NCBI GenBank assembly: GCA_963556495.2
Contig: OY747713.1
Span: forward strand, 48,887,724 to 48,951,723
Direction of reading: 5' to 3'
DNA: 64,000 bases
DNA from: Valencia hispanica
Taxonomy: Eukaryota > Chordata > Actinopteri > Cyprinodontiformes > Valenciidae
Within the stretch, counting starts at the first letter, position 1. Each line of letters begins with the position of its first letter. The notes beneath the pieces were generated by a model, which was given only the letters and a program-made list of their open reading frames with translations, searched no databases and had not been told where the DNA came from. The translations under genes and the position numbers were made by a program. Shown here piece after piece: positions 48,562 through 57,302 of the stretch.

Positions 48562-48780
48562 CCGCCCCCTGATGGTCACGCCCACCTGTCACAATAAGCC
48601 CCGCCTCCTGATGGCCCCGCCCACCTGTCAAAATGGGGTACGCCCCCTGGTGGCCACGCCCACCTGTCAAGATAGGACACACCCACCTGTCAAAATGGGG
48701 TACGCCCCCTGGTGGCCACGCCCACCTGTCAAAATAGGACACGCCCACCTGTCGAAATAGGGTACGCCCCCTGATGGTCA
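48562..48780 (-). promoter_or_regulatory. Five CTCF-like sites, left arm
   Basis: On the minus strand, sites at 48780-48763 (TGACCATCAGGGGGCGTA), 48718-48701 and 48656-48639 (both TGGCCACCAGGGGGCGTA), 48616-48601 (variant) and 48578-48562. The CTCF core consensus of vertebrates is CCASYAGRKGGCRS; the two best sites match it and its TGG upstream extension. Binding is inferred, not shown. Confidence 0.5.
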
Positions 48781-48813
48781 CCCCCACCTGTCAAAATATG
48801 GCACTAAATGACT

Positions 48814-49210
48814 CCCTCTAGTGGTTCTACAATTAAACTAAATGCAAAAAATGAAAACACCTCCCCCTAGTGGCCCAATAAATACTATTACACCAAAACT
48901 TATAAATGCCTCCCTCTAGTGGTTCAAAATTAATATAACAGCCTATTGTATAATTGGCCCCCTCTAGTGGATCAAAGTAACATTACATGCAAATGTAAAA
49001 ATACCTCCCCCTAGTGGCTCTAAAATTAAATGACATGCAAATATGAAAATACCTCCCCCTAGTGGCCCAATAAATAGTATTACACCCAAATGTGAAAATA
49101 CCTCCCTCTAGTGGTTCAAAATTAATATAACAGCCTATTGTATAATTGGCCCCCTCTAGTGGATCAAAGTAACATTACACCCAAATGTGAAAATACCTCC
49201 CCCTAGTGGC
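48814..49210 (-). repeat. CCACTAGRGGGAGG array, left arm
   Basis: Nine copies of a unit with CTAGTGG (complement CCACTAG) at 48814, 48864, 48912, 48957, 49007, 49057, 49104, 49149 and 49200, plus a decayed one near 49245. The core resembles the CTCF core with AGG in place of CGC. The spacers alternate between AAATGTGAAAATACCTCC-like and TATTGTATAATTGGCC-like sequence. Confidence 0.75.
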
Positions 49211-49619
49211 TCAAAAATTAAATTACACCCTATAGTATAAATAGTGCCCCCAATGGTTTGAATCTAACTCCTCAGTGTCATCAGAACATGTCCGAACAAG
49301 TCCCTTTAATATTATACGGTCTGGGCTCTGTCTCAACATGACTCCTTGAGCATTCCATTTTATTTTAATCAGTTAAAAGGTGCTTTTTAGCTTCCTGACT
49401 TTAATTTAAAACCACATTAGCTCCAACACTCTAGAGACACCATTACATCTGATTCTAACAATTCAACCATGATAAATTAAACTTGTAAGAGCACTAAAAA
49501 GAGAATTTATTCACCCACAGCTATGTTGAAGCAGATGCTCATCCTTTTGTTGATTTTAAAAATGCACCATTACACAGTCTTTAAAAACAGATAAGGATTT
49601 AAAAAAACATCACTTTAAA

Positions 49620-49747
49620 CCTGGTTGCTTTAAGCTGGAAATAAGAAATCTATCAAACTACTAAAGTTACTGATAAAAAACAGTCCACCAATCGGCGTTT
49701 GACACGCCCCTGCTCTGCTTTGTATTCGCTGTATTTATCACGCCCCT
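49620..49747 (+). promoter_or_regulatory. Early promoter block P1
   Basis: 128 bp from CCTGGTTGCTTTAAGCTGG to TTATCACGCCCCT, including a CCAATCGG box (49688) and CACGCCCC boxes. It recurs at 50502-50630 (P2) and, inverted, in the right arm at about 62590-62720. It lies upstream of the TATA box at 49815. Confidence 0.65.
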
Positions 49748-49814
49748 GACTTCACCTACGTCCGCAAGTCAGGTAAACCGGTTTGGGCGGTGCTCGCCGG
49801 GCGGCATTTACCTG

Positions 49815-49822
49815 TATAAAAG
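49815..49822 (+). promoter_or_regulatory. TATA box, left arm
   Basis: TATAAAAG, about 230 bp before the ATG at 50047. A short upstream frame (ATG at 49852, 11 codons) begins in the predicted leader. The box lies inside the inverted repeat and so exists at both ends. Confidence 0.6.
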
Positions 49823-50046
49823 GCTTTCGGAAAACGGTTAATCTCTACAGCATGCTGGAAGGACCTCATTCAACAATCCGACCTTAAGGACACGGAGCGC
49901 GGTGCTGCGACGAACAAAGAAAACAGCGGTTTCACGAAGACTGTATCACCGGCTTCATTCGAGGGGAATCCCAGAAGCCCGCGTCATTGTCAGACCGCGT
50001 CAGAGCTGAGTCCAAGCATATAGCCTCTTCTGCCTCAACTCCAACC

Positions 50047-50493
50047 ATGGACCTAAAAAGAGTTGAATTTAAAAATGAAGAACTTGATGAGGAAACGTCT
50101 GTTCTTTTATCTGAATTGTCAAATGGGATTCCATCCGTGACGACACGCTCAATGTGCGATAAATCAACCTCTACAACTCTGGACAAAAATCCGACATTGG
50201 CTTTTACAGAAGACTTTCCTCTTTTAAGCGAGACTCCGATTTCCTTCCTGGATCAAGAGAATCAAATGGAGGAAATTGAGAACTGGATACCTACCGCAGT
50301 CAACAGTGCTATTAAAACTGCTCTAAGCCATTTTATGGGTTATGCCTGCATATCTTTACTGCGGAAACAATGTAACTCTTGCAAAATGGGAGGCAGTCAG
50401 CAGGAGCACCAGTGTTTAGGTGTAGATGCTATAAAGCAAAATATGTTTTATTCCCAGCAAAATTTGTTACAAACAGGTCCTACCCTCTTTTAG
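50047..50493 (+). CDS. Early protein 1 with CxxC-HxC motif (unknown function)
   Basis: 148 codons from the ATG at 50047 (ACCATGG, a good start context). The open frame reaches back to 49987, inside the inverted repeat, but has no ATG there. The N-terminal two thirds are acidic and serine/threonine-rich (NEELDEETSVLLSEL). Residues 80-103 form an amphipathic stretch (TAVNSAIKTALSHF), followed by C109-x2-C112-x8-H121-x-C123, a likely metal site. The protein is a paralogue of the next gene (same AIKTA.SHF/CxxC/HQCL order) but ends soon after the motif. Position next to the terminal promoter suggests an early regulatory role, by analogy with adenovirus E1 and adintovirus accessory genes. That role is inference. 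Confidence 0.6.
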   Translation: MDLKRVEFKNEELDEETSVLLSELSNGIPSVTTRSMCDKSTSTTLDKNPTLAFTEDFPLLSETPISFLDQENQMEEIENWIPTAVNSAIKTALSHFMGYACISLLRKQCNSCKMGGSQQEHQCLGVDAIKQNMFYSQQNLLQTGPTLF

Positions 50494-50501
50494 TAGCTTA
50501 C

Positions 50502-50630
50502 CCTGGTTGCTTTAAGCTGGAAAATAAGAAATCTATCAAACTACTAAAGTTGTAGATAAAAAACAGTCCACCAATCGGCGCTCGACTTGCCCCTGCTCTG
50601 CTTTGTATTCGTTGTATTTATCACGCCCCT
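50502..50630 (+). promoter_or_regulatory. Promoter block P2, copy of P1
   Basis: Differs from 49620-49747 at only a few positions over 129 bp and begins nine bases after the stop of early gene 1. A TATATAAA box follows at 50685-50692, about 65 bp before the ATG of early gene 2. Confidence 0.7.
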
Positions 50631-50754
50631 CATGCCGAACATGTCCAGACAAGTCTACAAGCCCCGCCCCGTACGCTAGGTTCCTATATAAACCTCCTGG
50701 TCTTCGGCATTACATCCAGGACTTCCAGGCCGCCGTAATCTTCGCTCCTAGACG

Positions 50755-51684
50755 ATGGAAATGGGAGGATTCGTCAAGCAGACCACTCTACCATCATACT
50801 GGGGGATCGGCCAGCCGTATGAGCCGATGAGCACTCCGCCATCGCCTGTGGGGTTCGGCTACGCTAACCTGTATCATCCACCGTCAATTTCATCGCTCTC
50901 GCCATGCTACTCTCCACCATCCCCTGTGTTCTCTCTTTCGGAGATTCTGCCTGCAGATGCCCAGCCCGACGCTTGGGTCGAGGGATCATACAACCCTGAA
51001 GCTGGGGGAGCGGGTCACCCTTATTTCAACTATTATCGGCCGCCTACAACGAAACATCGCCGTGTAAGACCCCCTCTATCTACTTCAACCCCGGTGCCTA
51101 TGCCCGATCTCGAGGGAGAGTGTGATGGACCTTCAGCGCCCAGCGATGGTGGGACCCCCGATGCGCCGGAATGCGCGACACCGGAACACGGGTGTGCGTC
51201 TCAGGATGAGGGGGGTGATTCTCCGACTCTGGCTGAGGTTGACAAATGGGACCTGGTGGACGGTTTGATGTCATCCAGGTTCATCAAGGCTGTAAAGACT
51301 GCTGTTCTGCATCTATTTCACATGACCAGTGCTGCTTATCAGAAAGATAACTGTTATGGATGTCAAATTAGCCATCCCAGTCAGTTGCAGCATCAATGCC
51401 TAGAGCTAATGGATGAGGATTATTACCAACTCCACTTTCAATCAGTCATGCGACAACTTCTTACCCCGCGATTCATTCCAGCTATTCAAATTCTGCTGGT
51501 AAATCGGAGCATACATGATGATGATGATCTGAAGGTGAAAACAGTAGCTGAAACCGTTCTACATGAGCTGAGGAGTATGCAGGGGTTCTACAACGCGATT
51601 CAAGCTGTGTATGGTGATAGGGATGATGAAGCCATCCTGGAAGAACTCAGGACTGTCTCCCGATGCTATGGCTATGAAATCTGA
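50755..51684 (+). CDS. Early protein 2 with CxxC-HxC motif (unknown function)
   Basis: 309 residues, ATG at 50755 about 65 bp after a TATA box. Residues 1-110 are proline/tyrosine/serine-rich with S/T-P sites (STPPSP, SPPSPVF). Residues 115-165 are acidic and rich in G, P, D and C. Then DGLMSSRFIKAVKTAVLHLF precedes C200-x2-C203-x9-H213-x-C215 with HPSQLQHQCL, a probable zinc site, and a helical C-terminus of about 95 residues (FIPAIQILLVNRSI, LHELRSMQGFYNAIQAVYG). Early protein 1 shares the central part. Such CYGC...HPSQ proteins are, to my memory, seen in other fish Polintons without known function. There is no LxCxE motif. AATAAA follows at about 51802. Confidence 0.65.
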   Translation: MEMGGFVKQTTLPSYWGIGQPYEPMSTPPSPVGFGYANLYHPPSISSLSPCYSPPSPVFSLSEILPADAQPDAWVEGSYNPEAGGAGHPYFNYYRPPTTKHRRVRPPLSTSTPVPMPDLEGECDGPSAPSDGGTPDAPECATPEHGCASQDEGGDSPTLAEVDKWDLVDGLMSSRFIKAVKTAVLHLFHMTSAAYQKDNCYGCQISHPSQLQHQCLELMDEDYYQLHFQSVMRQLLTPRFIPAIQILLVNRSIHDDDDLKVKTVAETVLHELRSMQGFYNAIQAVYGDRDDEAILEELRTVSRCYGYEI

Positions 51685-51799
51685 TGTGTACTAATGTTGG
51701 TTATATCTCCTCTGATATAAATGCGCTAGTTTAATCCTGACGTGTTTTGTTTTTTATTCATTTGTTTTTATAATTGTGTAATGCTATGGTTTTAAACTT

Positions 51800-51806
51800 G
51801 TAATAA
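51800..51806 (+). terminator. Polyadenylation signal after early gene 2
   Basis: TAATAAAAAAAAAAAAA at 51801-51817, about 120 bp past the stop codon. Confidence 0.5.
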
Positions 51807-51887
51807 AAAAAAAAAAACTTTGATCCAATCACATGGTTCATCTATCTGATTAATACAAGGGTTAAATTACACTAGCCGTTCTCCTGT

Positions 51888-51903
51888 ACTATCATTCGAT
51901 AGT
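51888..51903 (+). promoter_or_regulatory. Small palindrome before the integrase start
   Basis: ACTATC-ATTC-GATAGT, ending three bases before the ATG at 51907. Possibly a protein site or chance. Confidence 0.3.
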
Positions 51904-51906
51904 AAA

Positions 51907-52998
51907 ATGTCAGAACAGAGGGTGTTGACCAATGCATACTATGACCCCGCCCATCCGGGGAGCTATGGGGGTGTTGACAGATTGAGAAGGGGTTTAAAGG
52001 ACAGAGAAGGACGTGTGATCGGTGTCAAAAAAGTAAAAGACTTTCTTTCAGGCGAGGACACCTACACGTTGCATAAACCTGCACGAGTAAAGTTTCCCCG
52101 GAATCGTGTTTTTGTAACCAAACCCTTGAAGCAATTCCAGGCCGACTTATGTGACATGCAAGCCTTGGCGACACATAACGACGGATTCAACTATTTAGTA
52201 ACAGTGATTGATGTCTTTTCAAAAAAGGCGTATGTGCGTGCTTTAAAGAGAAAGACGGGGTGTGAGGTCGTTAAGGGGTTTGAATCAGTTTTTCAGGAGA
52301 GTCAAATTCCACAAAAATTACAGACCGATGCTGGTAAAGAGTTTTATAATAAACAATTTAAGTTAATGATGAAGAAATATGGTATTACCCACTTTAGTAC
52401 AGCCAGTGATCTAAAGGCATCTGTTGTTGAGCGCTTCAATCGCACTCTGAAGGGTAGAATGTGGAGATATTTCACCGCTAATAACACCTTCCGGTACATC
52501 GACGTCCTTCAAAAGCTAGTGGAGAGTTACAACCACAGCTTCCACTCAAGCATTAAGATGACACCTATGCAAGTGACGTCAGAGAATACTCCTCAAGTCA
52601 TGAAAAACCTCTATTGCATCACCCCATCGATAGACTCTGGTAAAATAAAGACAAAGTTTAAGAAAGGGGATCTGGTCAGAATATCAAAGCTACGTGGGGT
52701 ATTTGATAAGAAATATGAGAACAGCTTCACAGATGAAATATTTACGGTTGACCGTTGCATACTCCACTACCCCCCAGTGTACGAGTTAGTTGATTATGAT
52801 CAGGATCGAATACACGGATAGTTTTATGAGGCCGAATTGCAGAAAGTAAAAATTAATGGTGAGCGGGTGTATAACGTGGACAAGATTTTAAAGCGGCGGA
52901 GAGTCAACGGGGAGGACCAAGTCTTTGTGAGGTGGAGAAATTGGCCCGAAAAATTCAACAGTTGGGTCAGAGCCTCAGATGTTAAAAGTGTCAAATAA
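51907..52998 (+). pseudogene. Polinton integrase with chromodomain, internal stop
   Basis: Retroviral-type integrase that would insert the element with 6-bp target duplications. The catalytic triad is D80 (QADLCDM), D141 (LQTDAGKEF) and E175 (VVERFNRTLKGRMW), with 33 residues between the last two as usual in this family. An SH3-like part follows (KKGDLVRISKLRGVF, then YENSFTDEIFTV). TAG at 52819-52821 ends the frame after 304 codons. The same frame continues without further stops to TAA at 52996, giving ELQKV then a chromodomain (YNVDKILKRRRV, VFVRWRNWPEKFNSWV). The TAG thus looks like a nonsense change that cuts off the chromatin-targeting module. The core catalytic part remains intact. Confidence 0.85.
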
Positions 52999-53098
52999 TA
53001 TCGCCCACAAAACCGTGTAACACATTGTCGATTCACTATAAAGCGTGGGTTCTACAGACTATGATTAATTAGTAAACCTTACCCTCCAAAGCCTTTAG

Positions 53099-53937
53099 AT
53101 GACTTTTTTTGCTCCGTCAAATTCACAAGGTCTGATGAGGGGTTCTATGTAACTCTACCTTCCAACGCCAGCGGAGAGGTATTTAAAGATAACACGAGCT
53201 CAAATTATACTACAGACCTTCCAAAGGCTATTGAGCTAAGTGGAGACTGGGTAGTGGGACTGTGTGAAATTGTCTACCCTCATACATGGTATAACCTGTC
53301 GGATCAGCATTCATACATTGATTTAAAGAAGGTTGTTTATGAGGTGGGAGACAAATCTAAAGATGAGAGGAATACACCCCGTATAGAATACGCCAGGTCC
53401 AAGTTTTCCGGAGGGGGGTATTTTGAGAGACCTCAAGACCTCTCAGATGCTCTAGTCCCAGCCGTGAAGAAATATGACAGGAGCATCGATCTAACCTACA
53501 ATAATGTCTCGAAAAAGTTTGACTTCAAGGGGGATGGAAGATACAAAATTCGAGCTAGCAACCCTCTCTCCATCATGCTCGGTTTGAACGCTGACGAATG
53601 GTGGACCATCTCCAACAGACCTGCGCCCCACCCAGCGGATCTCGGCACTGGTGTATATAACCTGTTTGTCTACACAGACATAATCCATTTCCAAACTGTT
53701 GGTGACAGTCACTCACCTCTGCTCGGTGTCGTAAACATAAATGGTAAATTCGGTGACGTGATTGGTGTGAGGTATAACACAGTGCATTACCTCGCCGTTT
53801 CAAAAAGCTATATTAAGACAATCTGCATACAGGTAAAAACAGATCGTAACGAGTGTGTGAACTTTGTATACGGGAAGACGATCGTGAAGCTGCACTTTAA
53901 ACCGGTTTTGACACCTGCGGTAAAATGGCATACTTAA
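53099..53937 (+). pseudogene. Penton-like (single jelly-roll) capsid protein, start damaged
   Basis: The main frame runs from 53065 to the TAA at 53935 and contains FYVTLPSNASGEVFKDNTSS, NYTTDLPKAIELSGDWVVGL, LTYNNVSKKFDFK and a middle-to-late part with DIIHFQTVGDSHSPLLGVV, the pattern of the Polinton minor capsid/penton protein. No ATG occurs in this frame before 53254. An ATG at 53099 lies in another frame and reads MTFFAPSNSQGL before failing, so a one-base change near 53130 probably separates the start from the body. Order, right after integrase and before the pX-like gene, is standard. The 3' end overlaps the next gene by 13 bases. Confidence 0.75.
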
Positions 53938-54362
53938 CACACAGACCAGAACCAACGCGGTTTGTACAATATTATGTGAACCAGACGGGTGGAGAGCTAC
54001 CCGGGTTTTCAGGACAGCCTGTCATGTATGGTCGTGGATTTGGATCTGTGTTTGCCCACCTCTTCCGATTTATATCCCCATTTGTTAAGAAAGGAGTGTC
54101 GATTGCTAAACCGCACCTTAAAGCTGCGGCATCGAATATAGCTTCGGACGTCTTTGGGAGGGCGGTCAATAAAATCAAGAGCAAGATCGGTCAGAATTCT
54201 GATGCTCAGGAAGGTTCAGGAATAATGATCTTATCAAGACGAGGTCGAAAGAGACCCCCTGGAGAGCGTGTTTGGATGACTAGAAAACAAGCCAAGACAA
54301 AGAAAAAGAAACCACTCAGGGTGAGCAGGCAGAGGGGAAGGAAGTCCGGCAGAGGCTCTTGA
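53925..54362 (+). CDS. pVI/pX-like basic virion protein
   Basis: 145 residues, ATG at 53925 within the end of the penton frame. Residues 35-60 give a glycine-containing amphipathic helix (YGRGFGSVFAHLFRFISPFV), resembling the membrane-active helix of adenovirus pVI. After that comes a linker with GSGIMI and a strongly basic tail (KKKKPLRVSRQRGRKSGRG) suited to DNA binding, as in adenovirus core protein pX. Homologues occupy this place between penton and hexon in vertebrate Polintons/adintoviruses. The function is inferred: endosomal escape and/or genome condensation. The gene appears intact. Confidence 0.7.
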   Translation: MAYLTHRPEPTRFVQYYVNQTGGELPGFSGQPVMYGRGFGSVFAHLFRFISPFVKKGVSIAKPHLKAAASNIASDVFGRAVNKIKSKIGQNSDAQEGSGIMILSRRGRKRPPGERVWMTRKQAKTKKKKPLRVSRQRGRKSGRGS

Positions 54363-54378
54363 CTTATTTTCAGCGCCT

Positions 54379-55621
54379 ATGACTCAACTATCGGTAGAGG
54401 ATAAGCTGTACACTGAGATTTCACCCCTTTCAGCCATCACCGATGGAGGACCGATAGAATTTTTTATCCCTGGTGGGGGCGAGTCGTATACCGATTTAAA
54501 TGACATGTTGATCCATCTCAGAGTTAAAATTAGCAATGCTAACGGTTCGCCCATGGCTCGTGACGCTAAGGTCGGCTTAATTAACTACCCTCTGAACACA
54601 ATTTTTTCCCAATGTGATGTAACCCTTGGAGACCGTTTAATATCGCAGTCCAGCGCTACGCATCCTTATAGAGCTATGATCGAAACATTGCTTAATTATT
54701 CAGATCAAACCCTTAAAAGCCAGTTCAGTGCAGGGCTTTTTTATAAAGATACAGCCGATGAAATGGATTCTACAGAGACTATTGATGGATCGAATGAAGG
54801 ATTAAACCAACGTGCCTCCTTTACAGCCCAATCTCGAGAGGTGCACCTGCTAGGACCGCTTCATGCTGACATATTATTCTGTGAAAGACTACTTTTGAAC
54901 TCTGTTGACATAAGAATTAAGCTAACACGAGCAAGCGATGCGTTCTGTCTTATGGGGGCTGCAGATTCTACTTTCAAACTATGGATTTTAGGTGCAGCTC
55001 TCTTTGTCAAAAAGGTGACTGTATCTCCCGCCGTACGGCTCGGTCATGAGACCGCATTAATAAAAAGGAAATGCTTTGTACCCGGTATCGCGTGTGAATG
55101 TAAAAACATACTCTATACCTGAACATTCAAGAATATGCACTCAGGAGAACCTGTTCTTGGGTATGACACCTAAATATGTGGTTATTTCGATGGTTAATCA
55201 CCAGGCCTTCACAGGAGCGCGCAATTTGAATCCGTTTTCATTCAACCATTATAATATGGAGTATCTAGCTCTGTCCCGTGATGGTAGACAGATTCCTGCT
55301 AAGGCCTTCCAACCCAACTTCGATCAGGGTAATTCTGTACGAGAATATTACAACCTGTTTACATCCACAGGGAGGCATTTAAAGGATCTCCCCCTAAGCA
55401 TAACTCGGGAGGACTTTAACACGGGTTACGCATTATTTGCTTTTAATCTCGACCCATGTGCTGAATCTGAAGCACTATCACCAGTACGCAGTGGTAACAT
55501 TAGGCTAGAAATGAGATTCAGAACACCGTTACCGCACACAACAACGCTGATTGTATACGCGTGCTACGACTCCATCCTGGAAATAGACTCTAAAAGAAGA
55601 GTTTTGGTGGATTATTATTAA
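54379..55621 (+). pseudogene. Major capsid protein (hexon-like, double jelly roll), frameshifted
   Basis: Starts ATG at 54379, 17 bases after the previous stop. The first frame (247 codons) has FFIPGGGESYTDLNDMLIHL, SQCDVTLGDRLISQSSATHP and NSVDIRIKLTRASDAFCL. The second frame (55076-55621) continues with SRVNVKTYSIPEHSR, ENLFLGMTPKYVVISMVNH, NPFSFNHYNMEYLALSRDGR and a C-terminal TTLIVYACYDSILEIDSKRR. This is the conserved order of Polinton MCP, total about 414 residues. The join must lie near 55065-55100, where the two frames overlap, so one base was gained or lost. It builds the trimeric capsomer in related viruses; this copy cannot do so without the break. Confidence 0.85.
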
Positions 55622-55633
55622 CCACTTGGAAAC

Positions 55634-56176
55634 ATGAATAATCACGAACTCGATGCAATACTCAGTCATCTGCTTGGGAAGCTTTTCTGCGGTGTATGGG
55701 CCAACGACCAACTGGAGCTGCTACCACTAACATTCCCCAGACCGGCTTATTTTATCGTCAATACACACCCTTCTAACATGCCTGGGGAACACTGGCTAGC
55801 CCTCACTCTGGAAGAGGGTGGTAAAGCAACGTTTTTTGACTCTTACGGGTACTCACCAGAATTTGTCTATTACCCTTCATCCATTTTGGATTTTTTGAAA
55901 GATCGTTCGTCTGTGATAATGTACCATAACCAACAATTTCAGAGCGTTCAATCTTCTGTTTGTGGGCATCACTGTATTTTTTATTTATGCCATAGAGCCT
56001 GTGGTCTCTCCATGCAACAAGTTTTATCAAAGTATTGTCAAATTCCTGAATCAAATGATGAGCTTGTATCTAACTTTGTCAAAAAGTATGTGAAATGTGC
56101 TATGAAGCGAAACACAACGTTTTTCACGCATAGAACCTGTTCTCTAGATGTGTTTAAAGATTGTTACGGGTTTTGA
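55634..56176 (+). CDS. Adenain-like maturation protease
   Basis: 180 residues. Catalytic positions align with adenovirus protease: H53 (GEHWLALTL), D69 (FFDSYG), Q103 and C110 seven residues apart (QSVQSSVCG), as Q and C are in adenain. C-terminal helices and FKDCYGF follow. Such C5/Ulp1-fold proteases cleave capsid and core precursors after assembly. It starts 13 bases after the MCP stop, so it is probably on the same late transcript. AATAAA at 56233-56238 ends the rightward set. The gene looks intact. Confidence 0.85.
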   Translation: MNNHELDAILSHLLGKLFCGVWANDQLELLPLTFPRPAYFIVNTHPSNMPGEHWLALTLEEGGKATFFDSYGYSPEFVYYPSSILDFLKDRSSVIMYHNQQFQSVQSSVCGHHCIFYLCHRACGLSMQQVLSKYCQIPESNDELVSNFVKKYVKCAMKRNTTFFTHRTCSLDVFKDCYGF

Positions 56177-56232
56177 TATGTATGAGAATATGCATCAAAT
56201 GTATTAGACTTATGATGTTTAACATGGAACGA

Positions 56233-56277
56233 AATAAACCTGTACGCATGAAATTATGTGAACACATATCGTTTATT
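56233..56277. terminator. Convergent polyadenylation signals
   Basis: Plus-strand AATAAA at 56233-56238 lies only 34 bases from a minus-strand AATAAA (TTTATT at 56272-56277). The rightward and leftward gene sets thus end in a tight convergent junction; the leftward signal lies 37 bases past the stop of the last leftward gene. Confidence 0.6.
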
Positions 56278-56313
56278 GTGAAAAGAAACAACGCTTATTC
56301 AGTAGTCATGCAG

Positions 56314-56949
56314 CTAGGGGGAGAATGTGAGCCAGCTGGGGGCTCGGGTTGCCTTACGAAGAGACTTTTTACTGAAATGATCTTCCGCTCTGGTCCAGAG
56401 GGGTGATAAGGTAACACTCTTACGCTTTCTGCGTGGTACCTGCGCATTCTGAGGCCAAACTGGTGACATCATGAACGACCTCCTTCTTTCCCGCCGTTTT
56501 GTAGCAGTTGGAGCCTTTAAAGACGGCCAAACTGGTGACATCAATACGCGCTTTTTATTTTTTGATTTCCTGCCTGCTCTCTCATCCACGACACTCTCAA
56601 CGGCAGGTGTAGAAGAGGTCTCTGCGGAGTCTAGACCGTCTAAACCACTAACGATCTGGTTGTCCTTCGGGGGGTCATCATTCGCACGGTCTCTCTGCAG
56701 CGATAGGGTGACACGCGGCTCTTCGTTCTCTCCTTGCTTAAGGAGGGTTAGGTATTTCTGAAGTAATGCGTGGTAGCGTTTAATTTTCTCGTACGATGCA
56801 CTGTTTGGGTCATCCAATATTGCCTGCATGTCCTCATCAGTGTCATCCTGAGCCTTCTGTCGTATGGTTCCGGAGTTATCCCGTTGCTTCAGACGATTTA
56901 ATTGATGCGGTGAGACTAGAAACATTTTCTGTGATGCTCTCAGTGTCAT
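56314..56949 (-). CDS. Polinton protein with three MSPVW repeats (unknown function)
   Basis: 211 residues, ATG at 56949. The N-terminus (FLVSPHQLNRLKQRD) and a helical middle (SYEKIKRYHALLQKYLTLLK) resemble a conserved but uncharacterised protein of fish Polintons. Residues about 130-195 hold three repeats of a basic run followed by MSPVW: KNKKRVLMSPVWP, RERRRSFMMSPVWP and RRKRKSVTLSPLWT. Each has an SP site within basic residues. At DNA level the repeats show as GGCCAAACTGGTGACATCA at about 56452 and 56523. A role in nucleic-acid binding or nuclear transport is possible but not shown. Confidence 0.6.
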   Translation of the reverse strand: MTLRASQKMFLVSPHQLNRLKQRDNSGTIRQKAQDDTDEDMQAILDDPNSASYEKIKRYHALLQKYLTLLKQGENEEPRVTLSLQRDRANDDPPKDNQIVSGLDGLDSAETSSTPAVESVVDERAGRKSKNKKRVLMSPVWPSLKAPTATKRRERRRSFMMSPVWPQNAQVPRRKRKSVTLSPLWTRAEDHFSKKSLRKATRAPSWLTFSP

Positions 56950-56958
56950 AATACACTT

Positions 56959-57297
56959 CTACCGGCGGAATATTCCAGCCACCAATTCTCCGAGAAACGG
57001 TATTACAGCTGCAATCAGTGGGAGAATTCCTCCTGTCTGGGTTTTTATTGTCTGTCGTTTGCGCTTTAACCCCACCTTCCGATCAGCCAACAGCCTGAGG
57101 ATTTTTTTCTGCTTCTTAAGTCTGTTGTATTGTGCTGTGGACAGCTTGATGTTCCCTTTCAGCACATTTAAAGCAATCTCGCACAAGGTTTGTAGAAAGT
57201 CGGGAGAACACTGAGTTAGGATATCTTTACGTTTCTGGGGTGTGGAATGAAAAAGAGCCCCTAGTAACGGTGCATTTCTTTTTATGCGTGCCGACAT
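56959..57297 (-). CDS. Small basic Polinton protein with hydrophobic C-terminus
   Basis: 112 residues from the ATG at 57297; the frame reaches upstream to a GTG at 57306 that overlaps the ATPase end. Contains APLLGALFHSTPQKRKDIL, FLQTLCEIALNVLKGNIKLS, TAQYNRLKKQKKILRLLADR and a C-terminal GGILPLIAAVIPFLGELV. The pattern of conserved CEIALN..KG and AQYNRLKK(Q/H)KK followed by a GG-hydrophobic end is known to me from many vertebrate Polintons with no assigned function. It is likely a virion protein, given the helix and basic character (inference). Confidence 0.65.
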   Translation of the reverse strand: MSARIKRNAPLLGALFHSTPQKRKDILTQCSPDFLQTLCEIALNVLKGNIKLSTAQYNRLKKQKKILRLLADRKVGLKRKRQTIKTQTGGILPLIAAVIPFLGELVAGIFRR

Positions 57298-57302
57298 GTT
57301 GG

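Larger units (their letters stand above)
48420..50013 (+). repeat. Left terminal inverted repeat
   Basis: Layered from outside in: (1) 48420-48556, short repeats of CACGCCCCTTCCGGT; (2) 48557-48800, units with CCCACCTGTCAAAATAG and GCCCCCTGGTGGCCA; (3) 48811-49215, an array with CCCCTAGTGG or CCCTCTAGTGG about every 50 bp; (4) AT-rich DNA to about 49615; (5) promoter block and 5' leader to 50013. The inner 750 bp match the right arm base for base as far as I could compare. The outer repeats differ in unit number, which explains the length difference from the right arm. Confidence 0.9.

Noticed and set aside
48347..48787. Long frames on both strands in the TIR, giving proline/threonine-rich or glycine-rich repeat proteins
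   Set aside because: They are translations of GC-rich tandem repeats whose unit length keeps frames open, and the same appears at 63597-63987; no start context or family motif.
48814..49210. CRISPR-like spaced repeats in the TIR
   Set aside because: The repeated core is only about 10-14 bp and the spacers are themselves related; it is a subterminal repeat array.
49852..49887. 11-codon upstream frame in the early leader as a peptide gene
   Set aside because: Too short to support; noted only as part of the promoter leader.
50755..51684. Retinoblastoma-binding LxCxE motif in early protein 2
   Set aside because: The nearest text is DLEGECD, which does not fit LxCxE.
53254..53256. GTG as start of the penton-like protein
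   Set aside because: Coding similarity continues upstream in the same frame to about 53130, so this GTG is internal.
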